64,000 nucleotides of DNA from Lachnospiraceae bacterium (GTDB lineage: Bacteria; Bacillota; Clostridia; Lachnospirales; Lachnospiraceae), in NCBI GenBank assembly GCA_022799355.1, contig JAAWOG010000007.1, forward strand, positions 1 through 64,000, written 5' to 3'. Under the pieces are notes generated by a model, which did not search any database, was not told where the DNA came from, and worked only from the letters and a program-made list of their open reading frames with translations. Within the stretch, counting starts at the first letter, position 1. The number at the start of each line of letters is the position of its first letter. Positions 1 to 9,600 of the stretch are shown in pieces. The position numbers and the translations under genes are program-made.

Positions 1-103
1 GCTGTTAAACGATTTTGTGCATGCCGGTGTTATAAATGTAATACATACGATAATCAACGCTTCAACCATCTGCCATGCCCGGAATCAATAAATGCCTTAA
101 TTG
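1..103. other. Window edge, no gene seen
   Basis: No reading frame with a ribosome binding site and no clear hairpin is visible here. It lies downstream of the minus-strand Rpn-type remnant and may hold more of its decayed surroundings outside the window. Confidence 0.5.
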
Positions 104-379
104 TCAGATAGTTCCATTCATATTTTCAAAAACTAATCCGGCATCATACTCCGGAGCAAATTTTTCTGCCGTCCTATAGATGGGCTCAATAACAAAAACC
201 TCTTCCACCAGATCCTCCGCGATCTTCTCAAGCGGCTGAGCCATCCTCATCTTTTTGCAAACCTGCGTGACCAAAGTTTCTGTTTTCCCTTCCAATTTTC
301 CACTTACTTTTCCTGCCTCATATGCATCCTTTTTTAGCGCCTGTTTAACCGCCTCATCGTCATACCCGTAAATGCTCAT
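104..379 (-). pseudogene. C-terminal remnant of an Rpn/PD-(D/E)XK nuclease-transposase family protein
   Basis: A 91-residue frame starts at the ATG at 379 behind a GAGGTG-like ribosome binding site, 10 bp after the alpha-galactosidase stop. The sequence has a charged start, a Gly-Lys/Glu repeat (EAGKVSGKLEGKTE) and a helical tail (VCKKMRMAQPLEKIAEDL). This is the usual look of the C-terminus of Rpn-family nuclease-related proteins, which are common in Lachnospiraceae. The PD-(D/E)XK catalytic part, normally about 200 residues, is absent. It is either a decayed remnant or a short free-standing tail protein. The family assignment rests on sequence character alone. Confidence 0.5.
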
Positions 380-389
380 CTTTTTCACC

Positions 390-2561
390 TCAGCCCTGTT
401 CTGCAGCAGAAATTTCCTCAGGATATCTTCCCTGATACATTCCTCCACCGCCGCCCAGACGCACCGCCACGGCCTCCCAGTTCTCTTTCGGCCTCCAGCG
501 CAACATCCTCCCTTCGATCCGCAGATCCGCCGCAGTATAAACTTCTGCGGCATATACCTCCGCCATGCTCTCCGGGCAACCCTTCGGCAGAGGAATCTCA
601 ATGGCCTCCGGCAGTTCCCCGTCAAAGGTGTGGAACACCGCATAAGCCTCCCCGTCCTTTCCAACCCGGAGCACCGCCTGCCAGCCCTTCGGATGGCGGG
701 CACTCTTTATCTTCGGTCCAAAGCGGAAAGATATGCCGTTTTTAATAACAGGCGCTATTTTATGATAAAAAGCAATTCCCCTGTCAATAGCATCCCACTG
801 TTCCTCCGTCAGCTCCGTCACATCCCCAGAGATGCACATCCGTCCTAAAAACGTGTTCGCCACCGAATAGACGATCCTCTTTACGGAGTCCTCCCGCCTG
901 ACCACCGCCCAGATCTGGCTCTGCGCCGGATGGATCAGCCTGTGCAGATTCGCCGCAATGATCGGAATCTCCTGGCACTCATGGGCATCCGAGAAGGACG
1001 CCATGCTCATCCTCCCCATCAGTCCCGGTTCCAGCCTGTGTCCTCCTGAAGAACAGTTTTCCAGCACGATACCCGGAATCTCCCGCTTCACCCTCTCGAT
1101 AAATTCCGCCGAGGCTTCCATATTCTGTCTCAGTCCTTCGCCCAAAGACTCCGCCCCGTCGCAGCCCATGCCGATCGTCTCGTTGTAATCGATCTTCATA
1201 TAGCCGAACCCGTACTTTTTCAGTGTACCGATCACCTTTTCACTCAGATATTCCTGCACCCACTCATCTCTCATATCCCAGAACCGCCTGAAATAGCTGG
1301 TCAGTGCCGCGCCGTCCTTGTGCAGCAAATGTTCCGCATTCTGATAGGCACCCGCCGCACTGCCCACGGTCTCTATCTCAAACCAGAGCCCCGGCACCAT
1401 CCCCGCCTCCCGGATTGCCTGGGTTGTCTTCTCCAGCCCTTCCGGAAACAGTGTCTTTGACACCTTATAATCACCCATGCCGATGTCCCAGGGCACGCCG
1501 TCCTCCTTATACCAGCCGCAGTCAATCACAAAATACCGAAAGCCTTTCCCCTGAATATGGTCCAGTATCTTCTGAATATTCTCATGGGACGGATTTCCCC
1601 ATGTGGTACAGTATTCATTAAACAAAACGGGGAGCTCCCTCTCTGACTCCGGCGCCTTCTCAAATCCCTCCAGCGCAGCCCTGGTCAGCCTTTCGGTGAA
1701 AACATCCAAAGAGTCCGTATGGGCCGCCGAAACAATTGCCTCCGGCGTATGAAACCTCTCTCCGGCTGCCAGTGTCTTCATCCAATGTCCAAAATCCCGG
1801 TCCGCCAGCCCGCCGCTCAGGGCAAGCCCTTCATCCTTCCGGTACAGTTCCATCTGCCAGGAAGCATGATGGGCGATCTGCGCGCCCCAGAACACATGGT
1901 GTTCCGCATCTTCCACCGCCGCAAACGGAAAGAATTTATTCACCGGCATGGAACCTGCCTGCCCGAATTTCTCACACCGCACCGCATGAGGCTCCCACGC
2001 CGGCTCAAGCTGCAGATCCTCTGCGGCAAGCCGCTCCATCCGTCCTTCCTGGCTCCACACACTGCGGGCGCGATATATAAAAAGCCGTTCATGTCCGTCC
2101 CCCTTCTGATAGGGCGAAAGATTTCCCAGAGAAAAACTCTCTAACATTTCCATCGTCAGCGGTTCTTCCTCGATATTTTCCAACATACAGGAAATTCTCA
2201 CATAACTGTCACCCTGCCGCCAGGAAAGCCGGTGTGTTACCTCATATTTCCCCGGCGCCTCCATCACGGTCTCTATCCTCAGTTTCCCGCCTTCATCCGC
2301 CGCACGCTGTTCCTTTAAGACAAGCCGCCGCACACTCTCCCCGTTCCGCATGGAGTTTCCCAGTGCATATGCCTCATTATAAATATCCCCGGTAAGCTTT
2401 AACTGCACCAGAGAGTCCACCGCCTCTTTTTTTCTGTAAAGTTCCTCAAGGGGCAGATCCGCCGGAAGAAGCATCAGGCCAACCTGCTTTTTCTCCCCGT
2501 CCGTCACATACCGTGCGATCATATCCCCAAGCGGATAATCCCGCAATATCTTCATGCCCAT
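390..2561 (-). CDS. Alpha-galactosidase, glycoside hydrolase family 36
   Basis: A 723-residue enzyme expected to hydrolyse alpha-1,6-galactosides such as melibiose and raffinose. No signal peptide is visible, so it should be cytoplasmic. The N-terminal 300 residues form the beta-sandwich region of GH36. The (beta/alpha)8 barrel follows, with WGNPSHENI near 314, VIDCGWY near 343, the nucleophile motif KIDYNE near 457, ENCSSGGHR near 495 and the acid/base motif SFSDAHE near 525. The start at 2561 follows GGGAGGAG with good spacing. It is the last enzyme of the operon and lies behind a CUT1 importer, consistent with import of intact alpha-galactosides and cleavage inside the cell. The family is clear; the exact substrate is inferred. 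Confidence 0.93.
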   Translation of the reverse strand: MGMKILRDYPLGDMIARYVTDGEKKQVGLMLLPADLPLEELYRKKEAVDSLVQLKLTGDIYNEAYALGNSMRNGESVRRLVLKEQRAADEGGKLRIETVMEAPGKYEVTHRLSWRQGDSYVRISCMLENIEEEPLTMEMLESFSLGNLSPYQKGDGHERLFIYRARSVWSQEGRMERLAAEDLQLEPAWEPHAVRCEKFGQAGSMPVNKFFPFAAVEDAEHHVFWGAQIAHHASWQMELYRKDEGLALSGGLADRDFGHWMKTLAAGERFHTPEAIVSAAHTDSLDVFTERLTRAALEGFEKAPESERELPVLFNEYCTTWGNPSHENIQKILDHIQGKGFRYFVIDCGWYKEDGVPWDIGMGDYKVSKTLFPEGLEKTTQAIREAGMVPGLWFEIETVGSAAGAYQNAEHLLHKDGAALTSYFRRFWDMRDEWVQEYLSEKVIGTLKKYGFGYMKIDYNETIGMGCDGAESLGEGLRQNMEASAEFIERVKREIPGIVLENCSSGGHRLEPGLMGRMSMASFSDAHECQEIPIIAANLHRLIHPAQSQIWAVVRREDSVKRIVYSVANTFLGRMCISGDVTELTEEQWDAIDRGIAFYHKIAPVIKNGISFRFGPKIKSARHPKGWQAVLRVGKDGEAYAVFHTFDGELPEAIEIPLPKGCPESMAEVYAAEVYTAADLRIEGRMLRWRPKENWEAVAVRLGGGGGMYQGRYPEEISAAEQG

Positions 2562-2715
2562 ATTTCTACTCCTCCCATCTCTGTATCCATATCCCCCGCC
2601 TCCGCACTTCAGCCGAAGTCCCGCATACTCCCACTGATTGAATCACCAAAAACATACTTATTCTGATATTTTCATTCCTTCCATCATGTCCGGACGCCCT
2701 TCCGGCAAACCATCT

Positions 2716-3588
2716 CTACCCCTTCACCGCTCCAACCGTCATCCCCTTAATAAAATACTTTTGCAAACTCAAAAACAGCACCGCGATCGGCAGCACCGAT
2801 ATCACAATTGCCGCCATCGCCGTCGTATAATCACTGCTCTGCGCCGAAAACAGCGACTGGATCGCCACTGTCAGCGTCTTAAGCTGCTTCTTGCTCACAT
2901 ACAGACTCGCCAGCAGATAATCATTCCAGATCTGAAAAGACTGCATAATAACAAGCGTTGCCATCGCCGGCTTTAACAGCGGCAGCACCACGGAAAAGTA
3001 AGTTCGGAACACCGAACAGCCGTCGATCCTTGCCGCTTCCTCCAGTTCAAGCGGGACCGTTGACATAAAACTGTTCATTAAGAACACCCCAAATGATATC
3101 CCTGTCGCCACATACATAAAAATAATGCCGTGCCTTGTATTCGTCAGATTCAGTCGGAAACCGATCATGTAAATCGGCAGAAACAGCGCCTGATAGGGAA
3201 TCAGAATGCCGACAATAAAATAGATATAGGCAAACTTAAAGAACTTCCGGCTGCACCTGGCAATCGCCCATGCCGTCATCCCACACAAAACAGCCAGGAT
3301 CAGCACACTTGTCACCGTATAGAACAACGTATTAAAAAAAGTGGTCCCCAGATCCAGCTTTTTAAAAGCTGCCGCATAGTTATCAAAATTCAGGCTCTCC
3401 GGCAGCGCCAGCGGACTGCTCAGATAAAGTTCCCTCTTCCCCTTAAAGGAATAATTCAAAATAATAAAAAGGGGCGCAATAAACAGGAGGGCCGCCAGTG
3501 ACATAATGATCTGGACAACAAGGGTTCCCTTTGTATAAGGCTGGGACGGCACAAACTCCTTCTCCTTTTTCCTTTTCACGATACGCAT
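2716..3588 (-). CDS. CUT1 sugar ABC transporter permease, MalG type
   Basis: A 290-residue inner-membrane permease with a basic N-terminus and six predicted hydrophobic segments. The permease EAA loop is visible near residue 185 (LEEAARIDGCSVFRTYF), where it should dock on the ATPase. The C-terminus KGMTVGAVKG is typical of CUT1 MalG-like permeases. The first codon overlaps the stop of the partner permease by one base (ATG/TAA-type coupling), so the two are translated together. No cognate ATPase is encoded nearby. CUT1 systems in Clostridia often share a MsmK-like ATPase encoded elsewhere. Substrate is inferred from the adjacent alpha-galactosidase. Confidence 0.92.
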   Translation of the reverse strand: MRIVKRKKEKEFVPSQPYTKGTLVVQIIMSLAALLFIAPLFIILNYSFKGKRELYLSSPLALPESLNFDNYAAAFKKLDLGTTFFNTLFYTVTSVLILAVLCGMTAWAIARCSRKFFKFAYIYFIVGILIPYQALFLPIYMIGFRLNLTNTRHGIIFMYVATGISFGVFLMNSFMSTVPLELEEAARIDGCSVFRTYFSVVLPLLKPAMATLVIMQSFQIWNDYLLASLYVSKKQLKTLTVAIQSLFSAQSSDYTTAMAAIVISVLPIAVLFLSLQKYFIKGMTVGAVKG

Positions 3589-4481
3589 TATACCTGCACC
3601 TCCTTCTTTTTCAGTCCCTTCACCTGTACCATCGCCACAAGCAAAAGAGCCAGCACAAGCGTCACCGACATGGCACAGCCATAGCCGTACTGCCTGCCGT
3701 TGATCGCCGTCGTATACGTCTGATAGATAACGGAAGTGGAAGCCCTTCCGGGACCGCCCTTCGTGGAGGAGACAAGCAGGTCATAGACTTTCAGAGAACC
3801 CGTTGTGATACCCACCACGCAGATTGTGATCGCCGGAGCCAGCATCGGCAGCGTCACATTGATAAACCGGCTCACCGGTCCCGCACCGTCCACTTTCGCC
3901 GCCTCGTGGAGCTCCCCCGGCACGGACTGCAGCCCCGCCAGATAGATCAGCATCCAGTACCCGATCCACTGCCAGTTATTGGCGATCAGAAGTCCCCTAA
4001 GCACCGTCCTCTTTTCTCCAAACAGCAGAAAATTGATATTGGTCCCAAGCGCTTCATTCAATGCCGGCAGTACGTTAGAAAACATTTTCAGCCATACAAA
4101 GCCGACTACCAGCGCGCTGATCAGACAGGGTACAAACAGCACCGTCCTGTAAACCTTCTGTGCCTTGATGCCGGAATCCAGCGCCACCGCGAACAGCAGC
4201 GCCACCACGTTCTGAATGATCGTATTCCAGATCGTAAAGCGCAGCGTAAACCACCAGGCATTCCGAAATTCCGGATCTTTTATAAGATCGATATAATTCC
4301 GAAACGCAATGAACGGTTTCTCCGCCGACATGCCGTCCCAGCTTGTAAACGAATAACGGACTGCCAGGATCAGCGGCACAATCAGTCCTATCGTAAAAAT
4401 GATAAACCCGGGAAGCACCATCAGAAAGTACTGCCTGGACATTTTCTTTTCCATATAATTTATTTTCTTTCTCTCATTCAT
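3588..4481 (-). CDS. CUT1 sugar ABC transporter permease, MalF type
   Basis: A 297-residue membrane permease, partner of the downstream MalG-like protein. Six hydrophobic segments are visible, beginning with FLMVLPGFIIFTIGLIVPL, and an EAA loop (ELHEAAKVDGAGPVSRF) lies near residue 200. The frame is open back to 4547, but an AGAGGGG ribosome binding site lies 9 nt before the ATG at 4481 and only 3 nt before the ATG at 4487, so 4481 is preferred. It follows the solute-binding protein gene by about 135 bp. The pair should form the channel of an alpha-galactoside or raffinose-type importer. Confidence 0.91.
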   Translation of the reverse strand: MNERKKINYMEKKMSRQYFLMVLPGFIIFTIGLIVPLILAVRYSFTSWDGMSAEKPFIAFRNYIDLIKDPEFRNAWWFTLRFTIWNTIIQNVVALLFAVALDSGIKAQKVYRTVLFVPCLISALVVGFVWLKMFSNVLPALNEALGTNINFLLFGEKRTVLRGLLIANNWQWIGYWMLIYLAGLQSVPGELHEAAKVDGAGPVSRFINVTLPMLAPAITICVVGITTGSLKVYDLLVSSTKGGPGRASTSVIYQTYTTAINGRQYGYGCAMSVTLVLALLLVAMVQVKGLKKKEVQV

Positions 4482-4616
4482 AGACATATACCCCTCTTTT
4501 CCGATCATGAACCTGTCGTAAACTTCCCGAACCTGATGCACCGGCAAACTGCTGACACACCGGTATGTGCATCAGAAAAGGGGAAAAGCCCTCGCTTCTC
4601 CCCTCTCAAAACCGCT

Positions 4617-5960
4617 TTAGTTCGCAGAACTTGCGTCCACTCTGCCATCGGAAGCTTTCAGGCAGTCTTCAAAGGATTCATCTCCCTGCAGCCATGCAGC
4701 GATGTCTTTCGCATTTTCCTCCTGGAAACCGCCCCATACGAGCTGGTTATTTCCAAGAGTTACGTCCACGATCATATTGTCCGCCGCATAAGCATCGATA
4801 TCAGCCTGGCTCGGATTTGTGAAAGTAGGCGTCACATCCTTCAGCATGGAAGCCGTCTTTGTGTAATCCAGAATTTCCACTGCCAGTTCCTTGTCGGAAG
4901 TCAGCACATCCAGCACCTTGTTTACCGCATCCTGATGCTCCGTTGCCGCACTTGTCATAATCGTGATATTCGGCTCAAAGATCAGTTTGGAATCACCGGT
5001 CTGATTCGGGAACGGGAAGATGCCGAAATCAAAACTCTCATCGATATCCAGGAAATTCTGAATAGACCAGGAACCGGAAACCTTCATAGCCGCCTCACCA
5101 AGCACCATCTTCGCATCGCAGTCCGTCTGCTCCGTGGAGAATGTCTCGGGATAGGTATTGTCAAAAATCAGCTTGTTATATGTATAAGCTGTCTGAGCCG
5201 CTTCATCTTCCGCAAAAGAAACCTCTCCTGCGCGGAATTTGTCGCCCCATGTGGGATCGTTGTTGAATACGTCATTCATCATAAACTGCATGGTCACGTT
5301 GCCGATGGACCAGGTATCTACCATATGGCTCGCAAAAGGCGTAATCCCCTTTGCCTTGCAGTCCTCGATTATCGTTGCCAGGTCTTCCTGCGTCTTCGGC
5401 ACTTCCCAGCCGTTCTCCGCGAACATGGTCTTGTTGTAATAAACACCCTGATACAGTGCGTTGTATACGAGCCCATAGGTCTTGCCGTCGATGGTCACGT
5501 TCTCTCTCGCCGCATCCAGCCCCTTGTCCAGATATGACGCATCTATCTCGCCGAGGATTCCCTGGGGTGCATAGGTTGCCACATCCTGCGCCTTGCCGAT
5601 CATAATATCAGGCAGACCGGACTGCATGTACTGCTGCATCTTCGGCTGGAAATCATTGCCCCAGTCTACACATTCCCATTCCAGTGTCACTTCCGGGTAT
5701 TTTGCCGCCAGCGCCTCATCGATCATATCCTCAATGCCCGCGTCCGTTGTGGACTGGCCTGCCAGCACAGTCAAAGTTACCGCCTCATCCGAAGAACTCT
5801 CTGCTGCAGACGCCTCCGCCTCACCGCCGTCCTCAGCCGGAGCCTCTGTCTCCGCCGCCGGCGCTTCCTCCGCCGGTGCCCCGGAATTGCCGCAGCCCGC
5901 AAGGAGCGCCGCTGTCATACATGTCGCAAGAAGTAAACTCAGGTAACTTTTCTTTTTCAT
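4617..5960 (-). CDS. Extracellular solute-binding lipoprotein of a CUT1 sugar transporter
   Basis: A 447-residue protein with a lipoprotein signal peptide (MKKKSYLSLLLATCMTAALL, lipobox LAGC), followed by an Ala/Glu/Pro-rich linker of about 40 residues and a family 1 solute-binding domain. Features of the mature domain include EWECVDWGNDFQPKMQQYMQ and GSWSIQNFL. It would be anchored outside the membrane and deliver an oligosaccharide to the two permeases. The ATG at 5960 follows TAGGAGGAAAG. It is the first gene of the module, downstream of a -10 element without a good -35, which suits activator control. The substrate is inferred from the alpha-galactosidase. Confidence 0.92.
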   Translation of the reverse strand: MKKKSYLSLLLATCMTAALLAGCGNSGAPAEEAPAAETEAPAEDGGEAEASAAESSSDEAVTLTVLAGQSTTDAGIEDMIDEALAAKYPEVTLEWECVDWGNDFQPKMQQYMQSGLPDIMIGKAQDVATYAPQGILGEIDASYLDKGLDAARENVTIDGKTYGLVYNALYQGVYYNKTMFAENGWEVPKTQEDLATIIEDCKAKGITPFASHMVDTWSIGNVTMQFMMNDVFNNDPTWGDKFRAGEVSFAEDEAAQTAYTYNKLIFDNTYPETFSTEQTDCDAKMVLGEAAMKVSGSWSIQNFLDIDESFDFGIFPFPNQTGDSKLIFEPNITIMTSAATEHQDAVNKVLDVLTSDKELAVEILDYTKTASMLKDVTPTFTNPSQADIDAYAADNMIVDVTLGNNQLVWGGFQEENAKDIAAWLQGDESFEDCLKASDGRVDASSAN

Positions 5961-5974
5961 TTTCTTTCCTCCTA

Positions 5975-6178
5975 TTTTAGTTCCGCATATCCCTTCTCAG
6001 TACCTTCTCTCTCAGAGAAATTTCTGATCGCTTCGCGCTCATAAATTCTCTGGGCACTGTTCCGGGATATGCTGTTTTTAGTTCCGCATATCCCTTCTCA
6101 GTACCTTCTCCCTCAGAGAAATTTCTGATCGCTTCGCGCTCATAAATTCTCTGGGCACTGTTCCGGGATATGCTGTTT
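5975..6178. repeat. Two tandem copies of a 102-bp hairpin-forming intergenic repeat
   Basis: Copy 1 is 5975-6076 and copy 2 is 6077-6178; they differ at one base in the part I compared (CTCTCTCAG against CTCCCTCAG). Each copy is bounded by GCATATCCC and its inverse GGGATATGC, and holds a second inner pair, CAGAGAAATTT and AAATTCTCTG, around a GCGAAGCG-like tip. Each copy can therefore fold into a long imperfect hairpin. The pair lies between the -10 element at 6188-6193 and the solute-binding protein gene, so it would be in the transcript leader. Confidence 0.9.
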
Positions 6179-6187
6179 GATGATCTT

Positions 6188-6193
6188 ATTATA
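6188..6193 (-). promoter_or_regulatory. Candidate -10 element of the alpha-galactoside operon
   Basis: The minus strand reads TATAAT here. No good -35 hexamer lies 16-18 nt upstream (the sequence there is AATGCT). A strong -10 with a weak -35 fits a promoter that needs an activator. An AraC-type regulator such as the YesN-like protein at 21161-22750 is a candidate, by inference only. Confidence 0.45.
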
Positions 6194-6251
6194 CTTGTTC
6201 TTTTTCATGGAGCATTAGGAAAAATTTGAAATTATAAGTTGGATTTTTCGT

Positions 6252-6299
6252 CATAAAAAAAGTGTAAAGCCTATGATTCTTTCACACGCTTTACACTTT
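6252..6299 (-). terminator. Intrinsic terminator of the 54-residue protein gene
   Basis: A perfect 12-bp stem (AAAGTGTAAAGC at 6259-6270 and GCTTTACACTTT at 6288-6299) is followed on the minus strand by a run of seven T. It lies 28 bp after the stop codon of the small gene and isolates it from the sugar operon. Confidence 0.85.
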
Positions 6300-6326
6300 G
6301 ACCATAATTTTTTATTCCGTTATAAA

Positions 6327-6491
6327 TTACAAATCCAAATCACTCGTAATAATACCAAAAGATTCCAGTTTTGCCTTTAATATCTTTAATTGATAATTGA
6401 GTTCTTTTTCGGTATCATCTGCCTTTTTTATACGCTGCAAACTCGTATAACTGTCAATTAAATTATTGATCATCTCTTTATCGCTCGGCAT
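6327..6491 (-). CDS. Small protein of 54 residues, unknown function
   Basis: The frame begins MPSDKEMINNLIDSY and ends FGIITSDLDL. It is soluble, highly charged and probably two helices with heptad-like spacing (INNLIDSYTSLQRI and LNYQLKILKAKLESF), so a short coiled coil is possible. The frame has its own extended promoter (6542-6570), a GGGTG-type ribosome binding site and a strong terminator immediately downstream. These three signals are the main reason to call it a gene despite its size. I recognise no family. It could be a small regulator or adaptor; no function is assigned. Confidence 0.65.
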   Translation of the reverse strand: MPSDKEMINNLIDSYTSLQRIKKADDTEKELNYQLKILKAKLESFGIITSDLDL

Positions 6492-6541
6492 ACAATCACC
6501 CGCTTTCCATATCGCGCCTCATAATTAATTGTTACAAGAAA

Positions 6542-6570
6542 AGTATAACACAGAAGATACGCAAAGTCTA
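6542..6570 (-). promoter_or_regulatory. Promoter of the 54-residue protein gene
   Basis: The minus strand shows TAGACT, 17 nt, then TATACT, with TG one base before the -10 (extended -10). The -35 hexamer overlaps the end of the mobile-element remnant at 6567-6633. Confidence 0.6.
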
Positions 6571-6633
6571 TTCTCCCGTCACACATTTTTAAGGAGTTTG
6601 CAGCAAGTGCAAACTCGTATGCTGAACTGTTAC
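6567..6633. mobile_element. Right-half remnant of a miniature inverted-repeat element (copy A)
   Basis: This stretch matches the right half of the element at 46687-46829: TCTATT, CCC(G/A)TCACACATTTTT, an internal hairpin GGAGTTTGC / GCAAACTC, and the terminal repeat GCTGAACTGTTAC. The left half, including the other terminal repeat, is missing. It sits between the end of the secretion operon and the small gene at 6327-6491, and its internal hairpin could also help end transcripts arriving from 6678. Confidence 0.75.
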
Positions 6634-6677
6634 ACCTGCTCTCCGTTTTGCCTCTCATCTTCTTTCGTCAGCCCCAT

Positions 6678-9600
6678 TTACTCCTCCTCGTCAGTAAACG
6701 CATCCACATCCAGCGCGATCATGATTTCCACCCTTCTCGACGCGTCCCTGTCCTCATTTCCGTCCTCATCATAGATCGGCCTGTCGCTGGCATAGCCTGC
6801 CGTCTCGATATAACCGCCGCTCAAATGCGGGTACAGCTCATAGCAGTAATCGTCCACAGCCTCTGCGCGCATCTCGGAAAGCACCTGATTTTCCTCGTAA
6901 TTTCCGGTGGAATCCGTATGACCTTCCACAAAGATCGTGTCAATATAATCCCCATAACCTTCTTCTCCGATCACCCGGTCCATCGCGGCAAACAGCAGCG
7001 ACAGGTACGCCATGCCTTCCTCCGAAAGTTCAGAACTGTTCACATCAAATAACACGCCGTCCTTCAACGTGATCTTTCCCGTTCTTTCATTAATATTAAC
7101 GACATCCTCCATCATATAGCCCGCCGTGGCAAACTCTGCCTCCATCGCGCCCTGCATCGCCGAGAGCATCTCCCGCTTCGTCATGCCCATCTTCTCCAGC
7201 ACTTTCGTTTCCACTTCCGCATCGATCACGGAATCTCCTACCAGAGCCGCATAGTATTCTTTCTCCGTCTTCTGATAAAAATAGTCCCTGTCATCTATGC
7301 GCAGAATATAGCCCAGATAACCACAGTCCAGATAATACGCCGTGAGCGAGCCCGCTTCCTCCTTCCTCGCATAGGGATCCTCCGAATTTCCCTGTTGTTC
7401 CCATCGTATCTCTATCCGGTTGCCCGGTCCCATTATCCCCGTCGCATACTCCGTTCTCCATCCGTCCGTAAAGTAAACGCCCGCACTGTCCGCAACAACC
7501 GCCTTATCTGTATCTGCGGAAAACCCTGATTTCTCCTGATCATCTATACGAAGCCATATGTTGGAAATTCCCGACTTCGCCTCCGCCGGATTGTCAGTAT
7601 AACCGCCATAAGCGCCGATCACGTAATGTTTGTTGGACAGCATCCTCTGCGGCTGCAGTTTTCTCGTTATATTGTCTTTGGAAATCATCAGGGTACTGTT
7701 TGAAAAAGCAACTTCATAGGGAAACGGACATAACATAAGCTGCCCGTTTTCATCCAGATCCAGATAGGAAAATTCCATAACGGAATCCTTTACTTTATAA
7801 TATCCTACCAACGATTTTTTCTCCAACGCCCGATTTACATATACCAGTTCCGCCGTATCTCCCTGTCCTTTGATGTTCTCTTCGTAGAACCCGGGAATAT
7901 CTGTTGTCACCGCATCTCCAAACAGCGTATAAACGATCCCGTCAAAAACCTCTTCTTTTGTCATACCAAGGTCGTCCATATAAGTCCGGCTTGCATAGGT
8001 GCTGCCAAACTCCGCGCCATCTCCCCCGGTTTCGTCTATCAGTTCCCACAGCGTCTCGGTCCGGTAAAGGGTTCCCTCCGGGAAGCAGTAAATCTCACTC
8101 GGGATCACTGCCACTTCCACCCCCCCGACCATCATCGTCTCCATATCTTCCAAAAACGCCTTCTCAACCTCCCCGTCAAACTCCCCGATCGTATAATGCC
8201 CATACAAATACTGTTCGGACAACGGTACAAACTCTTCTTTTGCTGCCGTATCTGCAGCATCCTCCATATCGATTCCTGTCAGCAGATCATCGTACTCTCC
8301 CTCCTTCGATGTCTCCATATAGGAAAATCCGTCAAACTCACCTGACGGCGCCGTACTGCCCCCTCCTATCCTTGTCACAAGAAAGACCGCTGCCGCAAGC
8401 AATGCCGCAATGATACCTATCACTATAAAAATTCCTGTTTTCTTCTTTTTTGTTGCCTTCTGCGCAGCGGATGTTCCGGACTGCGCCGCCGCAGATGCGG
8501 GTACAGGCTCCGGTCTGATATCCTCCGGCTTTTTGTCAAACATGGATACCGTAGAATCCTCATCCCCCATCGTGTCATCCCAATCGCGGCTTTCGCTCTG
8601 CGGCATGAAACTTTCTGGCTTTCCGGACTGCGCCGACCTCCCCGGCTCCTTTGGACTTTCGCCTGCCGGCGCAGTAACCGGCTTCCCCGTCTCTTCCCAT
8701 GCCGACACCGTTGCCGTCTCCTCCGGCTCCTCCCACGCCGACACCGTTGCCGTCTCCTCCGGCTCTTCCCATGTCGGCACCGTCGCTATCTCCCGCGCCG
8801 CCATCGTTTCCGCCCCTGGCGCCGTCACAGCATCTTTCTTCACAGCCGATGGAAACGGAACGGCAAAAGCCTCCTTCGCAGCATTTTTTTCCGCCTCCGC
8901 AGATTCTTTATTCCTCAATAGCTTCTCCAGATCGCTCTTAAATTGCGCGGGCGTCCGGTATCTTGCCGACGCCTGATAAGCGCACGCCTTTAAGATGATC
9001 CGCTTCAGTTCCTTACTGCCGCATGCCGGCGCAGGCATCGGCTCCTCGCTGATACGCCTTGTCAGGGAAACCTCCCTGTCGGAAAAGCTGATGGGCTGCG
9101 GATAGGGAGGCAGAAACGGCGCCCTGTTATAGTTCATAAACCGGTACATCACGATACCCAGCGAATAGATATCCACCGTGGCGTCGTAGGCTTCGCCCTT
9201 ATAAACCTCCGGCGCCATGTATGTATAGGTTCCCTTCTTCGAGAGATTGCTCATGGTCTTTTCCGCCGTTCTCGCAATCCCGAAATCCCCCAGCTTAAAC
9301 TCTCCGAAATTGGAAATAAAAATATTTTCCGGCTTGATATCCCTGTGAATGATATTCATCTTTCCACAGACCTCGAGCGCGTTGCAGATATCCATGCCGA
9401 GCCTTATTACTTCCTCCTCCGTCAGATTCCGCTCCGCCGTCAGCGTTTTTAATGATTTCAGCAATTCCATGCGGATCAGGATATCCCAGCCGACATTGTC
9501 CCCATGGGGTATCACCAGATGATCCTCATAGCTGACGATATTGGTATGCCCCTTGAGCTGCGCCATCAGCTTAAATTCATTTACGATCTCCTCCACAAAG

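Noticed and set aside
3531-5537. A plus-strand open frame of 668 codons
   Set aside because: It is antisense to the permease and binding-protein genes, rich in Arg/His/Gln, and has no ribosome binding site. The minus-strand genes have clear families.
5975-6178. CRISPR array
   Set aside because: Only two contiguous copies, 102 bp each, with no spacers between them and no cas genes in the window.
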